A DNA stretch of 6,107 nucleotides, taken from positions 1 through 6,107 of the forward strand of contig JBGSUA010000053.1 in the NCBI GenBank assembly GCA_041753575.1, in the 5' to 3' direction. Positions 5,666-6,107 of the stretch are shown piece by piece. The stretch is from CG2-30-51-40 sp041753575 (GTDB taxonomy: Bacteria > Desulfobacterota > DSM-4660 > Desulfatiglandales > Desulfatiglandaceae). The position numbers were made by a program, and so were the translations under genes. The notes under the pieces were generated by a model. The model did not search any database and had not been told where the DNA came from. It saw nothing but the letters and a program-made list of their open reading frames with translations. How positions within the stretch are numbered: position 1 is the first letter of the stretch; each line of letters opens with the position of its first letter.

Positions 5666-6107
5666 AAGCCAGGATCATTCTTTTGTTCGTGTGTATTGTG
5701 GTGGTGGCGCAGATTGGCATTTATATCCATGCCAGAAGAAGCGGCATGGCTGATCTGGATAGCCGCACCGTTTGGCTGGAGAACCGGTTAAGGGATTTGA
5801 AGTCAGAACGGAACAGGCTGATCCAGGACCAGCAAAAATTATGGAATGACATCCAATCGGTACCAGAGAAAATCCTTCAGGGATTTGAGGACCCGGAGGC
5901 CATTTATTTGGAGTTCCTGGATTATTTGGAAAATCTGGATCTGAAGGATATGGATGGCCAGATTAAGTTGCTGGAGGCCCAGTCGTTCAAGGCGGAACCG
6001 GTTCCCCTTTACGAAACGAGCTTCCAAATTGATTGCAGGTTCGTTGATGTTCACCAGGTAGAAGGTCTTTTAAAGAGATTGCTTTTGCAGGAGAAGTATC
6101 CGCTTCA
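5662..6107 (+). CDS. GspM/PilO-like inner-membrane protein (3' end outside window)
   Basis: The frame is open from ATG 5662, with AAGGGGG (5647-5653) eight bases upstream, to the right edge. It gives 148 residues so far. A short cytoplasmic start (MKAR) is followed by one transmembrane helix (about 5-22) and a charged coiled coil (about 30-66). A mixed alpha/beta region follows, with a strand (ETSFQIDCRFVD) and a helix (HQVEGLLKRLL) typical of the ferredoxin-like fold of PilO and GspM. In those families the protein dimerises with PilN or GspL in the periplasm and links the platform to the outer-membrane parts. The 4-nt overlap with the GspL-like gene and the order (PilM-PilN then PilO; GspL then GspM) strongly support this role, which sequence alone would not prove. 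PilO is the main alternative name to GspM. The C-terminus is not visible. Confidence 0.72.
   Translation, partial: MKARIILLFVCIVVVAQIGIYIHARRSGMADLDSRTVWLENRLRDLKSERNRLIQDQQKLWNDIQSVPEKILQGFEDPEAIYLEFLDYLENLDLKDMDGQIKLLEAQSFKAEPVPLYETSFQIDCRFVDVHQVEGLLKRLLLQEKYPL

Noticed and set aside
1..6107. tRNA or rRNA genes
   Set aside because: No cloverleaf-like T-arm motif or rRNA-conserved stretch was seen by eye on either strand.

Overview
The window comes from a Gram-negative bacterium of moderate G+C. It carries parts of a type II secretion (T2SS) or type IV pilus-like envelope machine. The gene styles and the heptamer-rich inverted-repeat element resemble what I would expect in Desulfobacterota, Nitrospirota or related anaerobe genomes. 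That placement is an impression, because nothing here fixes the taxonomy.

Layout: (1) Positions 1-257 hold the 3' end of an unrecognised beta-rich protein. (2) Positions 387-1370 encode a large GspG-like pseudopilin. It has a class III prepilin leader (G|FTLLE), two separate GspG-like D(G/P)WG modules and a calcium-loop-like Asp-rich insert between them. (3) On the opposite strand and convergent with it, 1461-2027 encodes an unrecognised secreted protein with a clear signal peptide and a strong Shine-Dalgarno. (4) About 600 bp without a convincing gene (2028-2636) contains a compact MITE-like element at 2452-2608. The element has 17-bp imperfect terminal inverted repeats, two hairpins, and two opposed arrays of 7-bp repeats. 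Its right end lies only 28 bp from the next start codon. (5) Positions 2637-4019 encode a GAF-AAA+ protein derived from sigma54 enhancer-binding proteins. The sigma54-contacting GAFTGA loop reads GAVPGA, sensor residues are changed, and there is no DNA-binding domain. (6) A 155-bp gap (4020-4174) holds a consensus -35 box followed by a perfect 10-bp palindrome. (7) Positions 4175-5665 encode a GspL-like protein (PilM-type actin fold fused to a PilN-type membrane and periplasmic part). It overlaps by 4 nt (ATGA) with (8) a GspM/PilO-like gene that runs off the right edge (5662-6107).

How they fit together: the pseudopilin would be the shaft or tip subunit, and the GspL-like and GspM/PilO-like proteins would form the inner-membrane platform that couples a cytoplasmic assembly ATPase to pseudopilin polymerisation. 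The assembly ATPase, platform protein, prepilin peptidase and secretin are not in the window. The GAF-AAA+ protein sits directly before the platform genes. It may regulate or modulate the machine, but its motif losses argue against an ordinary sigma54 activator. The best candidates for something undescribed are this atypical GAF-AAA+ protein linked to a secretion platform, the two-module pseudopilin, and the repeat element upstream of the operon.
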